DNA of 64,000 nucleotides from Chalara sp. BL73. Taxonomy: Eukaryota > Ascomycota > Leotiomycetes > Helotiales. The notes under the pieces are model-generated. The model made no database searches, was not told where the DNA came from, and worked only from the letters and a program-made list of their open reading frames with translations. This document shows positions 23,206 to 34,427 of this stretch, one piece after another. The number at the start of each line of letters is the position of its first letter. The first letter of the stretch is position 1. Both the position numbers and the translations under genes were made by a program. The stretch covers positions 310,001 to 374,000 of the forward strand of contig CAKJVC010000171.1 of the NCBI GenBank assembly GCA_918026815.1, written 5' to 3'.

Positions 23206-25053
23206 ATGGCGTACTTCCGTGGAGTGATACTCCTACTATATCTACCTCTCATGGCCTTCGCATTCAACCCATTCAAAAGCGTTTCTCAAGAAGTTTCTGC
23301 ACGCAATGGTGAGAATATCGTCTTGATTGTAAATTCTACCGACTGATTTAGATAGATCGAGCCGAGGCTTTACCAGAGCTCAATCCCAAAGAACTCCTTG
23401 AGGCGACGTTACGAATACCTGAGATTTATACGAAAGCGATTCTTGAACTGAAAAGACTTGAAGAGGAACCTATATGTCACAGGGTAGCCGCCCAGCTACT
23501 TATGAATAATTGCCGAGGGCTAGAAAATGTGGGAGAATCTGAATACCAACTTCATTCAGCTCATCTTCAACGACATCATGTTGAGAGTTTCGCAGCGAGC
23601 CTTGCGCTCTGTGACTTGGAGCGTGGGGGATTCACCATTCCTCCTGCATGTGTGCCGTTCACGAGTTCATATCTAATGAGAGCTTCACATGGTGTCAAAG
23701 GGAGACTGGAGGTATCTCCAGATCAGGTGGGCACGTGTCTTGGCGCACTTGGCCAAGATCACTCCCACTGGATGACTTGGTTGAGTTACAGAGATAAAGC
23801 TTTGTTATTCTGTCGTGCTGCTAGATTTGATATCGATAAAGGTTTGTGTATTCATTACAACCAACAAATATTGAATTTTGGGTAACAAGTTACAGACCAA
23901 GCAATTCTTTCTCACAAAAAGCTCACTCAGATCATGGCCGATTTCGCTGATGGGCTGGATGAGGATTTACGAAGCATCAAGCAGAAAATGTCAGATCATG
24001 CGCGTGCCACAGATTCGTACTTTGAAGGCATGAAAAGTCAAGCTGAGCATCTGAAAAATAAAATACAGGTGTCAATGGATTCAATATCAACAGATTTCAA
24101 GGTTTGAAGTCTCCTTTCATTGTCTTAAAATTGAATAACAAGTGTAAGGAAGCCGCATCCTCAATTAAGACTACGATTGGGAGTACCAAGGATCTACAGC
24201 GGATATTGCGAAATTTAGTTGAGTCCCTAATGCAAAGTAATGCGGAATTGGCAGCTAGCCGGGAACGAGCTTTGTCAGTCACAACAAGCCGGGCAAAGTC
24301 TGAGATGGAAGACCTCAGTCTTTTGGCTGGAGAAACGGGAGCCGCAATAGCCGAGTTAAAAGATTCTATTGCGAGTCTGTCCTCACACACCTCATACTGT
24401 CACTAACAGTCCTTAGTGGTCACTCTTACCAGCAATTACATCCCTAGGCATGCGGCAGGATGCGTTAGACAAGGCAAGATTACACCTCTATCGCTCCTAT
24501 CTTTGCATTATACTAACAGCTATCTTAGAGATCCGACCTTCTTTTTGCCACAATGGTTAACATGACTATGCTCCTCAAAAACCATACGAAGAGCCTCGAA
24601 CAGGCAAGTACAGCGGCATATGGAATCCATCACAGCCTAGAGAAAGCGGCACTCGCTGCACAGTCCTGGAATGAAACCGTTGGTATTAGCGGTATGCTTG
24701 GTGATTATGCCTTACGATTTGCATGTCCTATGGTCAGTGTGCTTCTAGGAAACCACGGCCTTCCTCCATCTCTAGCTCGGAATGCAGCTCTCATTCTCGG
24801 AGGTTGGTGCCATCCCTCTACGAAATTTCCAGGATATAATTAATATTTGTTAGGCTATGGAGTTGCCGAGTCAGTTGTTAAGATAAGACATTCTGCATTT
24901 TCGTGGTACAGCCGGGACTGGCTTTGGGCCCCAGTCGCTTCCTCTTCCTCTCCAAACGTGAGACATATTCCAACACCTCTGCCTTCAGCATCAGGCATGC
25001 CTAACATCGATCTCAAACGGAACCACTTCGAGGATTTCGTTGAGATTCCATAA
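23206..25053 (+). CDS. KAR5: Nuclear membrane fusion protein Kar5/Tht1 family
   Basis: Best model has seven exons: 23206-23308, 23356-23841, 23896-24101, 24143-24370, 24417-24473, 24529-24802 and 24854-25053, about 517 residues. A signal peptide (MAYFRGVILLLYLPLMAFA) opens the protein. The Cys-containing N-domain (EEEPICHRVAAQLLMNNCRGL) matches the Tht1/Kar5 pattern. Long coiled-coil helices follow (about 200-360), then hydrophobic segments near 420-450 and a short tail. Kar5 acts in the nuclear envelope and ER during nuclear fusion after mating. The exon around 24417-24473 is the least certain. Its 3' boundary needs a GC donor (AAG followed by GCAAGA), and its 5' partner is either another GC donor or a poor GT site. 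Confidence 0.85.
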
Positions 25054-25436
25054 AGCTTCCGATTTTATTTCCGCTCCAACAAACTCATCGTCATTTACCT
25101 CAATTTCATACCAGACGGCATCAAGTCAGCGATGCTTTCGCATTTCTTTCAGTTTTAATTTCGGGGACCTTATTATTATAAATAGCTTATTTACAAAGTC
25201 TATTATCATGGAAGATATGGGTGCTTGGCAAGGTTACAACAATATTTAGCGGCGTTAGGATGGACGTGATACAGGTGTTTCCGTGCTGGGGCAGTGCTTA
25301 GCACCGTGCACAATTCATTCAGTACAACATAATTTATTGGGTGTTTCTTGATATATTACAGCTCCTAATAAATTTTAAGCTCCCTGAACTTGCTAATGTG
25401 TTGCTCAGAATTGCGATATGCTCAAGTTCCTGCGCA
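25054..25436. other. Convergent intergenic region
   Basis: About 380 bp between the 3' ends of KAR5 and the GH92 gene. It should contain both 3' UTRs. No gene is seen. Confidence 0.5.
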
Positions 25437-28325
25437 CTATCCATCCGGAGCCGCCCAATATTCCCCTCCAGTCTTTGCATCTTTCCCCAAATACCTAGCA
25501 GCTCCTGGAAACACGCCCTCAGGAGTCTCAGTATACCTCACAGCCCTCTTCCAATACCCGCTCTCAGGCCTTGACGCATTCCTAGAGAAATTGCCAAATC
25601 CAACATACTCCCCCAAGCTCGGCGGGAGATCCGCAACTCTGGTTCCCCATGTAGTCTCCTCCTCCCCGAGCGTCAGTACTAGCTCCTTGCCTTCTGTGAA
25701 GAAGGAATGATCAATCCAATTCTTTGTATACACTTCTCCGTTCAAGATGGCTGACTGGATGTATATGTTTTTGTACGTTGGATCGAAGTTTACATTCCTA
25801 ATAGTAGCTGTCTTATTCGTCACCGGACTCGTGATATTAACGCTCTCAAAGAACGGCGGTGTTATGAGATACACATTTTGTCCCGGGTTGGGAAATAGAC
25901 CCATCATGGAGAAGGCCACGAACGAGCCCATTGCGCCACTATCATCGTTGCCTGGTAGGCCATTGTTAGTTGGAGAGAAAAAGCGGGGGATATAAAAATG
26001 TGAGCGTAGTGCGGAGAGTGCGGGGCGCCCGGCATAGTGGTATTGGAAGACGGTCAGGAAGGCAGGTTCGTTGCCTATGTAGGTGATTCCTTGTTCGTGC
26101 AGAAAATTGAGACGTGAGATGAATGCTGCTGGACCCCCAAAGAGTGTGATTAGCGAAGCTTGATCGTGGGGGACGAAGCTGGCATGTCAGTATTACCGGG
26201 AATTGAATATAGCTTCGCTGGCCGACTTACAACGAATACTCCCAGATCGAGCTCTCAAATGTTTCTGAGCCTGTGTTTTGCAAACTGCAAACACTACTAG
26301 GGTTGGTGTCAATATTACTGCATTTCAATACATCTTGGAACATATAAGTCCCATTCAAATATCTAGGCTGAAAGAAGCCTTCAAATCCTGTATCGGTCCT
26401 ATTGGCAAAATACGAAGTTTGGTCGGCTTTGAAAAGGTTTTTCCAATTGCCGCTTCGAGTGGTATACTTTTCCACATCTCCATCATTTCCTCCAAGCCCA
26501 GAGGCAATTTGGCTGATAACAAAGTCGTTGTAGCTGTATTCGAGCGTGCGGGAAAGACTTCTAGTCATGGTGCCAAAGCCCTTATAGTCAAAGTCTTGGA
26601 CAGGAATGTAGCCGAGAGCTTTCCAGGAATCTAGGCCACCACGGCCTTCGCAGCACCAATCATAAGGCTCAACTTCCTACAAACTGTTTAGTACTACAGC
26701 TTTCAGGAAATTCAACATCCTGATAAAATGGTGGTAGAGAGGAGCGACATACGGCGTCCTTAACAACAGCTTCATATCCAAGATTCCAATCAATGCCTTC
26801 CTTCAACCCCTTGATGAACGCATCAGCAAGCACCACATCCGCATTTGAACCACCCTGTGTATATCCTCTATTAAGGCTCATTCTGCAGTCTGGTAGCCAG
26901 CCCACATGAACATAGGTATCTATCAGGGATCGGACTTGTCTCGCTACAGTTACCGGATCAGTGACTATCAAGAAGGGCACCTGTGAGCGAAATAAGTCCC
27001 ATATACTGAGTTTGTTAGGAGCATGTTCTCTTCCGGGCGAGAATTTTTACCAATAGAAGGAGTCAAAGTATGGCTCGTCGCTTTGCCACAGCGGATTCTC
27101 GCCTGTCCAATCCTGTGGATTGACCATCGTACGATATATTCCGCTGTAGAAGTTGGTCAAAACGGAAGTGTCAGTGATTCCGCTCGTGGATACTGCTACC
27201 GGGCTCAACTTAATTCTCCATATTTCTTCTGCGGCAGTGGAAGTGGCCTCAAAATCGAAGTTGGGAATTTCTTTTTCGGAATTTTGGCACGCTTGTGCAC
27301 TGCTAATCATGCTCACCCCAACTCTGACCAGAATTCCATCTCCAGGATTTTGAAACCGGACAAAGGCTCCCCCAGGCAGTGGATAGCCATTGATTGAGCG
27401 CGAGATCGTCAAGGTCTTGACGGCAGTGCTTGCTCTTGAGTTGGCAAATATTCCGTTATCCCGGATGGGTGCTCCGGAAAAGTCGGCGCAAAAGTATGCA
27501 ACATAATTACCCTGGCCAAAGCTTGGGAGGAAGCGGGCATTGCCAGTGACTCTGCCAGTGTTCTCATCTACGGTGACGGTCCCATTGTCTTGGCGAGAGT
27601 CTGATAGGTCTGACAAGTCCAAGAGAACCAGCGGTTTTGAAGCATTTCCGCTGGCATCTGCTGCTGGGAATTTGAAGCGAAAAAGGGACGTGTGTTGCGC
27701 TGTGGTCATCTCTGCTTGGATTCCATTAACTAGTGTAACTCCGAAGTATCCCGGAGATGCTTCTACGGAGCTTGCAATGTAATGTATCTTTCTAGACTTC
27801 TTCGGATAACTCTAGATCGTTTGTGTCAGCATATTGGACTGTTAGTCTTCAAACTTTCAATGGAAATAAATAGCAATGATATCATCGTACACATCCATTG
27901 ACATCATCCCCATTACAGCTCGTGTACGGAAACAAAGGAAAATTTCCGAGGGATGGAGAGCCTCCCGTCCCCGAATCATGCATCGTCGAAAATCCGGTGA
28001 TATTCGATCCATCAGTGGTAAATCCACCTTGATTACTGCCCGAATCGGTGTCTGCAACTGCTTTGGCCATCCCTTTGCAAAGTTAAGAATCATTTCACCC
28101 GCGTGACAGGAGAAAATACCATATGGGAGAGTTGCACCTGGGAACACATTACCTAGGTATTCGATCAGCATTGTGTTCACTACGGTTTTGTCTCTTATAC
28201 CAACCTCCATTGGAGGATCCGATCAAGGGGTCTACATAGTCAAGAACGTCATATGAAGCATCCTGAGCTATACTGCCAATTATGAACGCTGCAATTACGA
28301 GTGCGTAGGGCTTTACTATCGTCAT
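25437..28325 (-). CDS. GH92 alpha-mannosidase, secreted
   Basis: Seven exons: 28205-28325, 28120-28152, 27891-28072, 27051-27811, 26753-27005, 26231-26676 and 25437-26178, 845 residues. All joins keep frame. The signal peptide is MTIVKPYALVIAAFIIGSIA; an in-frame ATG 18 bp upstream (28343) is possible but less likely. GH92 motifs are present in order: GNVFPGATLPYGMAK, the Gly-rich HDSGTGGSPSLGNFP, YDWCCEGRGG and the DD-containing GNDDSGAMGSF near the end. GH92 enzymes remove alpha-linked mannose from mannans and N-glycans with Ca2+. Extracellular action is inferred from the signal peptide. It lies in tandem with the GH71 gene upstream (minus strand), about 830 bp apart. Confidence 0.95.
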
Positions 28326-29159
28326 ATTGCATTCGTGGTTCAAAGAGATGTAAAGGCAACGCCATAAGGCGTGTCCGGCATTTCTGGAGATTCATACGTG
28401 AAATATGGAGAGGGGGTTGGTGATCATCAGTCCGGAATGTTCCTTGTTGTTGAATGTTACATGCCCTACGCCCATGTAGGATTGTGACATGCGAAGTCTA
28501 ATTATTTACCGTAGCATGCAGGAGACAGTAACATGGATTGCCGTTTGCTTCGATATGATGTCTAGAGATAGCGTGTGCCAAGCCTGGTGTGCTGGGTAGC
28601 TGCAGGGACATTCTTACCCCGCAAGATGCAGTCATGTATCTTTCAGAATTATCTCGCGTAAGAGTAAGCTATTAGAGCCTCAAGGCTATTTTAGGAGGCT
28701 CGAGCTAGATTGTATTGTAATAATTCAGCGTACAGAGGTTATCAGGAAGACATAATGGCCAATTCAGGGGTTCTCGCTTAAACGGTCAATTAGGAGCCAA
28801 GCTGCAGTCGGAGGAATGCTCACATTACAATCTAATTTGATATGTCTGAATTACTAGAAAAGACCGCCCATCATAATGCTCCTGGATATCGAGCATATAG
28901 ATAAGGGCCAATAACGCACCAGCTGCAAGGTTTTAGACGAAAGAAGAAGTAGCACTTTAACTTACCCACCGCGTTATCAAAGGGTGATTACGAACACTAT
29001 CAAGGTCTGAGACGTCCCAAATAGAGTGTATAAAATCCTATTGAGATTGCCTACAATAAGATATATAGAGAAAATAAAGACGACTTGCGCCTTAAGCATG
29101 TGTATCTAACCTCTATAATGTAAATGGCCAGAGCATTCTTCAAGCTACGGCGGCAACGT
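28326..29159. other. Intergenic between GH71 and GH92, no gene seen
   Basis: About 830 bp and AT-rich, with only short open frames. It should hold the GH92 promoter and the GH71 3' UTR. Confidence 0.45.
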
Positions 29160-30626
29160 CTACTCAAATCCCACAACGTGGTAGTTATAATTACAAATCG
29201 CCGCATCAGCGGCCACGTCTTTGCCACCTTTGGCGCTAGCAATCGTTGTTGTGCCCTCCACAATGTCCACCACCACCTTACCAGTGTTTAAGCCATTAAC
29301 ACTGAAAGAATTCAAGCCTTTCACCCCAACTACCTCCGCAAGCTTCTCATTATCATCGCCGTTATAAACCTTGATCAAAGACCCGGCGCCAGCCTCTGAT
29401 AACAAGACAGCAACATGCACTAAATCCTCGGCATTCGACCAACCATCTGGCTTACCGATCGAATCACTTGCGCATGTTGCTGTTGTGAGAATCGTGTGAT
29501 ACCATATCGCCCCTGAGGCTTTGGTGCCGTTTGCTGGGACAATATCCGCAATGTCTGAGGAGCCGGCTTTATATGCAGCTATAAACGGAGAAATGATATT
29601 TCCCCAGGCAGAGTGATCATAGTCGTCAGTGTAGCCGGCAACATTTGTGCCGTCGATAGCATATGGCCATATATTCCCGATATAGGATGACTCGCCACCA
29701 TCATTCCAGGTCAGGAATTCCACGAAATCAGGCTTGGCCGCAAGGATCTGCGGGATGCGCTGTACAAGGTTCAGCTCGCCACGGCGGTACCAGTTGTTGG
29801 CGCTATCAAGGTGCTTAAACTGGAGGGCGGATATCGCTGAGATCTGTTAGTATTGCAGGAGGGAAAGGACCGAGAAAAACTTTGTAGCAAGGAATTAGGG
29901 GTAGAGAATAAGGAGGATAGAACGCACGCATCATGAAAGACTTTCCGGCTTCTTTGGCTGCGGTGATATAAGCTTCATCAACAGAGCTGGATACGTTGGT
30001 TTTTCCTTCGGCAATGAACGGCCATGCAGAATCCCAGCTAAAAAGTCCATCCACCGCTGGGAACTGACGGTAAAGACTCGAGGGGTCAGATTGGTCTTCT
30101 AGTGCGTCGCCGAAGTTAGGGACGAAATAGGTGCTTATGCCTTTATCTGACAGAGCCTTCTTGTAGTCGTTTTCCCAGTCAATGCCTAGGTTTCCACCGT
30201 AGAATGTGCCTATATAGATTAGACTTTGGTATCGGACTATAAGATAAAACGAAGAGGGGAAACAGAGGACGGTAAAGATAATAATTATCAGTAATGAATA
30301 TTGGAATAGAAAATAATACACGTACTAACGAATGGTAAGGAATTTTTCATGTAATACGCGCCATGACCTGCGTATTGTTCAATTAATGGCAGCATAGCAG
30401 ATGCGCTTGAGAAATGAAGCATGTCGAAAGAAAAAAACAAGTAGAACCCGATGGCAAGCGCGGCTTCAAAAAGATGACCGATAGAATCAGTCGACCACGA
30501 TTCTGTACTCATAACGTTCAGGGCAAAGGCATCAAAGCCCATCTCCTTTGCTTGGCTGACATCTGTGATGGCTTGTTCCGCTGTCATGCCACCAACCAAA
30601 TAATGGGCGAACACCGGGTTAGACAT
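29160..30626 (-). CDS. GH71 alpha-1,3-glucanase (mutanase)-like
   Basis: Three exons: 30326-30626, 29928-30209 and 29160-29836, 419 residues. The GH71 signature is clear: VFAHYLVGG at the start, AKEMGFDAFALN, FFSFDM, TFYGGNLGIDW, VDGLFSWDSAWP, and in exon 3 NNWYRRGE and FLTWNDGGESSYIG. The last 120 residues form a separate beta-rich-looking tail. The enzyme hydrolyses alpha-1,3-glucan, a fungal wall polymer. From MSNPVFAHYL there is no signal peptide, but an in-frame ATG at 30698 would add a hydrophobic 24-residue leader, so cytosolic or secreted forms are both possible. Confidence 0.92.
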
Positions 30627-30816
30627 GTTGGAAGTTGAATGAAAGTAATCAACAAAGAAAGAATGAAAGTTGATAAGGAGATGTAAGAACAGGTACATTA
30701 GATGGTACTTATGGTGGCATTGAACCCAAAGGCCAACTTGAGCCTCTTGGGGGCTGAGGCACAGTGGCCTTGAAGGATTGGCCCGGTATCCAAGCCCATT
30801 TAATCATCGATAAGTT

Positions 30817-31392
30817 TCATGTTGATGTGTGGTTGCGGAGTTGGCGCACGACGTGGCTTTCACTTGAAGATGCTTGCTTTGATTTGTTTTGTGGAAGGCC
30901 CGCGGTCAGCCCTGAAGATGCCTTGGCGTCTACCTTGTTCCTGGCATCAGCCTTTAGGCAATCAATAAAATACCTATGTGATTTAGCGGATTCCTTTGTC
31001 CTTTTAATTTTGAAAAGATCTGGTAACATATATCTGTTTTTAAATGCGTTTTGAAAGAATTCTTGTCCGTGAACCAAGTTTCGTTGACGGAAGAGTAAGT
31101 TATTTCGTGCCGCTGTGCGTTCCCGCTGCAAGACCCGGCGAATCATTTCATCTACGCCTCCACAAAAGGATTCCGTGACGATCTCCCGACGAAACACCCT
31201 TCATTTAATCATCGCCTTAGCAAATTCAGCTGGCAAATTAGATACCATTTCGGAGTTCAGATAACACAGCTCCAAGTTCGTGCACAATATGGTCTGCGAC
31301 CAGCGAGTTGGCGCTGAGTTGAAAATAATGTAGAGAATTGATGCCCATTTAGTTCTTTGGCAATTCCAATGTAGATGCACAATAAGTTTCAA
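30817..31392 (-). pseudogene. Unknown coding relic with one in-frame stop
   Basis: Two minus-strand frames, 31201-31392 and 30817-31197, lie in the same phase and are parted by a single TGA at about 31201-31203. Together they would give roughly 190 residues with a Lys/Arg-rich, protein-like composition (FRREIVTESFCGG, MIRRVLQRERTAARNN). I do not recognise the family. It could be a decayed gene, a spliced gene whose intron I missed, or chance. Confidence 0.25.
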
Positions 31393-31487
31393 GGATATGT
31401 ATACAACTTGTCAACTACGCTCAAATTATGTATATGGTTTCTCCTAGTAATCCACATTAGCTAGACTTCCCAATAACATGTTGTGCC

Positions 31488-32240
31488 TTACCTTAATATA
31501 AGAAAGGCGTTCATACCCGGATGCTCATTTGTCCCACAAAGACGAATACCCAAGTAATGGTTGACGGCTGTAATTCTGGCAGGGACTAGAGAGTAACGGT
31601 GACCAGTTTCTCCTGGTATCCATATCCTTGCTTGCCCGGGGTCCATCCCATAGCCCAGGACCGATGAATGCAGGAAAAAATATGAGCAGGAATTCATCAC
31701 CGGTATTGCCCATATCTATTATTTCTAAAGGGTTTTGTCCGTACATTGGTGGAGATATGCCGACTTCCCTGTTGTCATTCCCCATTCTCTTACTAGGTTT
31801 CGGAATACAGATATCTTTTCATCTTCAGATAACCACCTGTTCTTGGGCACACCTCGCCTTTGAAGCCAGAAGTTTCGATCGCACTTTTATCCTCCATTAT
31901 CTGCCTTTCCAAGTGGCAGGGGAGCATGTCGCCATGAACATACGCCGGTAAACATGATGGTGCATGGTATGGTACGATTTCAAACTGATGGGCATGCTTA
32001 TAGGAAGCGTGCCCACATTCAGCAATGTAGCTGCAACAGGACTTCCAATATCAACACGACAATTTCGGAGGCCAGTAAGCTGACACATCTGGTATTTCAT
32101 CTCTTTTCGTGGCGCAAACAAATGTCACGTCTGGCGATGAGGACATTTCCTTTCCGGGTAGCAGACGCTGAATAAGTGATAAGCGGGTAATTCCTCATGG
32201 GCAAACATGACGGGTCTATTACCTCGTTGCAGAGAGCTGG
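31488..32240 (-). pseudogene. Decayed membrane desaturase, sphingolipid delta-4-desaturase-like
   Basis: Minus-strand fragments in different frames match, in the right order, three landmarks of the fungal sphingolipid/dihydroceramide desaturase family. They are a first His-box-like VMFAHEELPAYH near 32206, an LPISMPISLKSYHTMHHH stretch near 31965-32010 resembling the LPIG.P.S.SFK.YH..HH second box, and an ETGHRYSLVP...NEH stretch near 31520-31610 resembling ETYSYYGP...NEHH. A PLEIID segment near 31725 resembles the PLEI motif between boxes. The frames shift between landmarks, stops intervene, and the last box reads NEHP and not NEHH. Family assignment is from motif memory only; the relic state is inferred. 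Confidence 0.35.
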
Positions 32241-34427
32241 GCATCTTGTTCTTAGCCATTATGACCAATGTCACGGTTGCTATAGAACTACAGCTCTTCT
32301 TTCAGCACCGAGTCTCCAATTCTTGCCATTGAGAACAGAATCCCGCAATCAGAATGCAAGCCTTCAAGAAATAGGTCCAACCCACTTATTCACATATCGC
32401 ATATCAACTCAGATGATATGGGCAGAATCTCTGCGGTAACTAAGTAAGGCGGTCTTACCAGAAGCGACCGATGAAGCTTAACGAGCTGGTAACTGGCATA
32501 GAGCATGGCTAGTTGGTAGTTTGTGCAACATAATGGCTCTGGCTTTCAGCAGAAATAATCGATGGCACACCTCCGGGTATATTTGGCGATTGTAGAAGTG
32601 ATTGCGGGTTCTTCGAAGTCGAAGTTGGTGTTATATTGAGCACACTCACTGGAACTAGTGGGGCTGGATGAAAATCTAGCTCCACTGAACAGAGATGTAG
32701 TGTTAAGGGCTAAAATAGGAAAGCCACTCACTCAGTATTATTTCGGCGAAGCTCTAGAAGCTCAGCAGCATCAAAAATGAATAAATTAGTCCCTACTGGT
32801 GCTGCCTGCAGCAATGAATCTGGGTAGTATAACGTAGCGTCGGTTTGACATACCTAGATAAGCAATTGAGCCTCCACCAAGGCTGAGGTAAGCTTAAAGC
32901 TCTCTCGCCTCAGTCTCAAATCAATGAATGAGATCTGAGGCTGAATGGCGATGGTGGATTGATTTGGTCGCCGAAAAGATTTTTTTGGCGGAGCGATACA
33001 GTCAGACGGTCCTCTCGTCCCACAGTGAAAAAGCGGTCTTCGTATACGCAACCAGAAGGTAGCGGTGCTATTGCTTGTAATAACTTTACAATCACATGAA
33101 AGTCGATTAAACTGTATGAGTGTACCCACCTTGAGAGGATCTCGGATGCTCAAAGAATGGGAGGCTGATTTGTCTAAATTTGCCCTCGCAACTTATCATC
33201 TGCAAGAATGCCCGCTTTTGAATCGCGTCTGATCACAAGTATGCAACCAGTACCTTCTGTGAGCCCGTTTGGAAGAAGGGAGCTTCGAAAGTATGAGGAG
33301 GGAGGAAAGAAGCTTCACTTTAGCCACGATGGAGAATTTCGGGTCGGGTCTCGTGTCAAACTGCCGGACGAAGTTTAAGGCTAAGGTAACAGCTCGGGAT
33401 ACCCGGGAACTAAGGTTACAAAGCGGGGAATAGTTATTCGCCAAACCGACTAGGATGATTTGCTCCGTAGGATTTGCAAGAGCCGTCAGACTCTGTGACC
33501 ATCTGCTGAACATCTACAGCTCTCTACTGAAGTAGGCTGGAGCTTGGGGCCCAGTCCGCCGATTTTTGTCGGATGTAGCGTTACTGACCATCTATTTAGT
33601 TCGAAAACCTTTTTGACGATTGAAATTGGCTCAGATGATCTGGTGCTTGCAATGGAAGGCGTTAGCTTATGATGTGTGGTTATCATTAAAGCTCACCAGT
33701 TGGACCGACAGAGCTCAATTCATTGCCATTCTAGCTACGGGTACACATACCCGTCATGATCCATGGCCTCAAATAATGACGTTATAGTCCGACTTAGTCT
33801 AATCGATAAGAATAGCCTCACTGAGGGGTCTTGCAAGGTGCTTAGACAAAAGAGCTTCGGCGCAACTTGAAATCCACTCTACCACCGCGCTGACATGTTT
33901 ACCCCACCATAACAAGCACTTCAGACGTCCATTCAGCTGGTGATAGGCTGCCGCATGCGCTTGAAGCTTGTGGCGTAGATCCTTTTACTATTCTTCGGCT
34001 GTGGCTGCAGCTTCAATCAAGGATGTTACTTCTAGCCTCATCATGTATCTAGGGATACGAGGTGCCTATTGGTAGAGTGCATCCGCACCAGATGCAATTC
34101 CTAATATACTTATAGCCTCAACCAGTGAAACTTTAGTCCATTTTTATACTGGTATTCGTACACCATAGTCATCCTGGTGGAGTCACTGGGGGTTAAGTCA
34201 GATTTTTGAACTTTGAACATGCCCCAAGACAGTCTGCGGCTTGTAAGATTGGGTGAGTATACGGCAGATCTTCACTTCCATGTGCTGCAGAGCCAAAGCT
34301 TCTTATCCAGGTGCATTAGTATGCTCAAATGGTGGCCGGTATGTCGTACATATATGGCTATTGGAGGTCCTTTACCATTTAATTTGCGGTATTAGTTTTC
34401 TGGAGCCTTTCCATCTTCCATTTTCAT

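Larger units (their letters stand above)
30627..34427. other. 3.8 kb gene-poor region with coding relics
   Basis: No intact gene is supported. Two relics are listed separately (30817-31392 and 31488-32240). Further right, minus-strand frames at 33196-33513 and 33486-33686 have ordinary amino-acid composition but no recognisable domain. The right end (about 34200-34427) should be the MFS transporter promoter and leader. Confidence 0.4.

Noticed and set aside
26278..26634. Plus-strand frame of 118 codons
   Set aside because: It is the antisense shadow of a well-supported GH92 exon.
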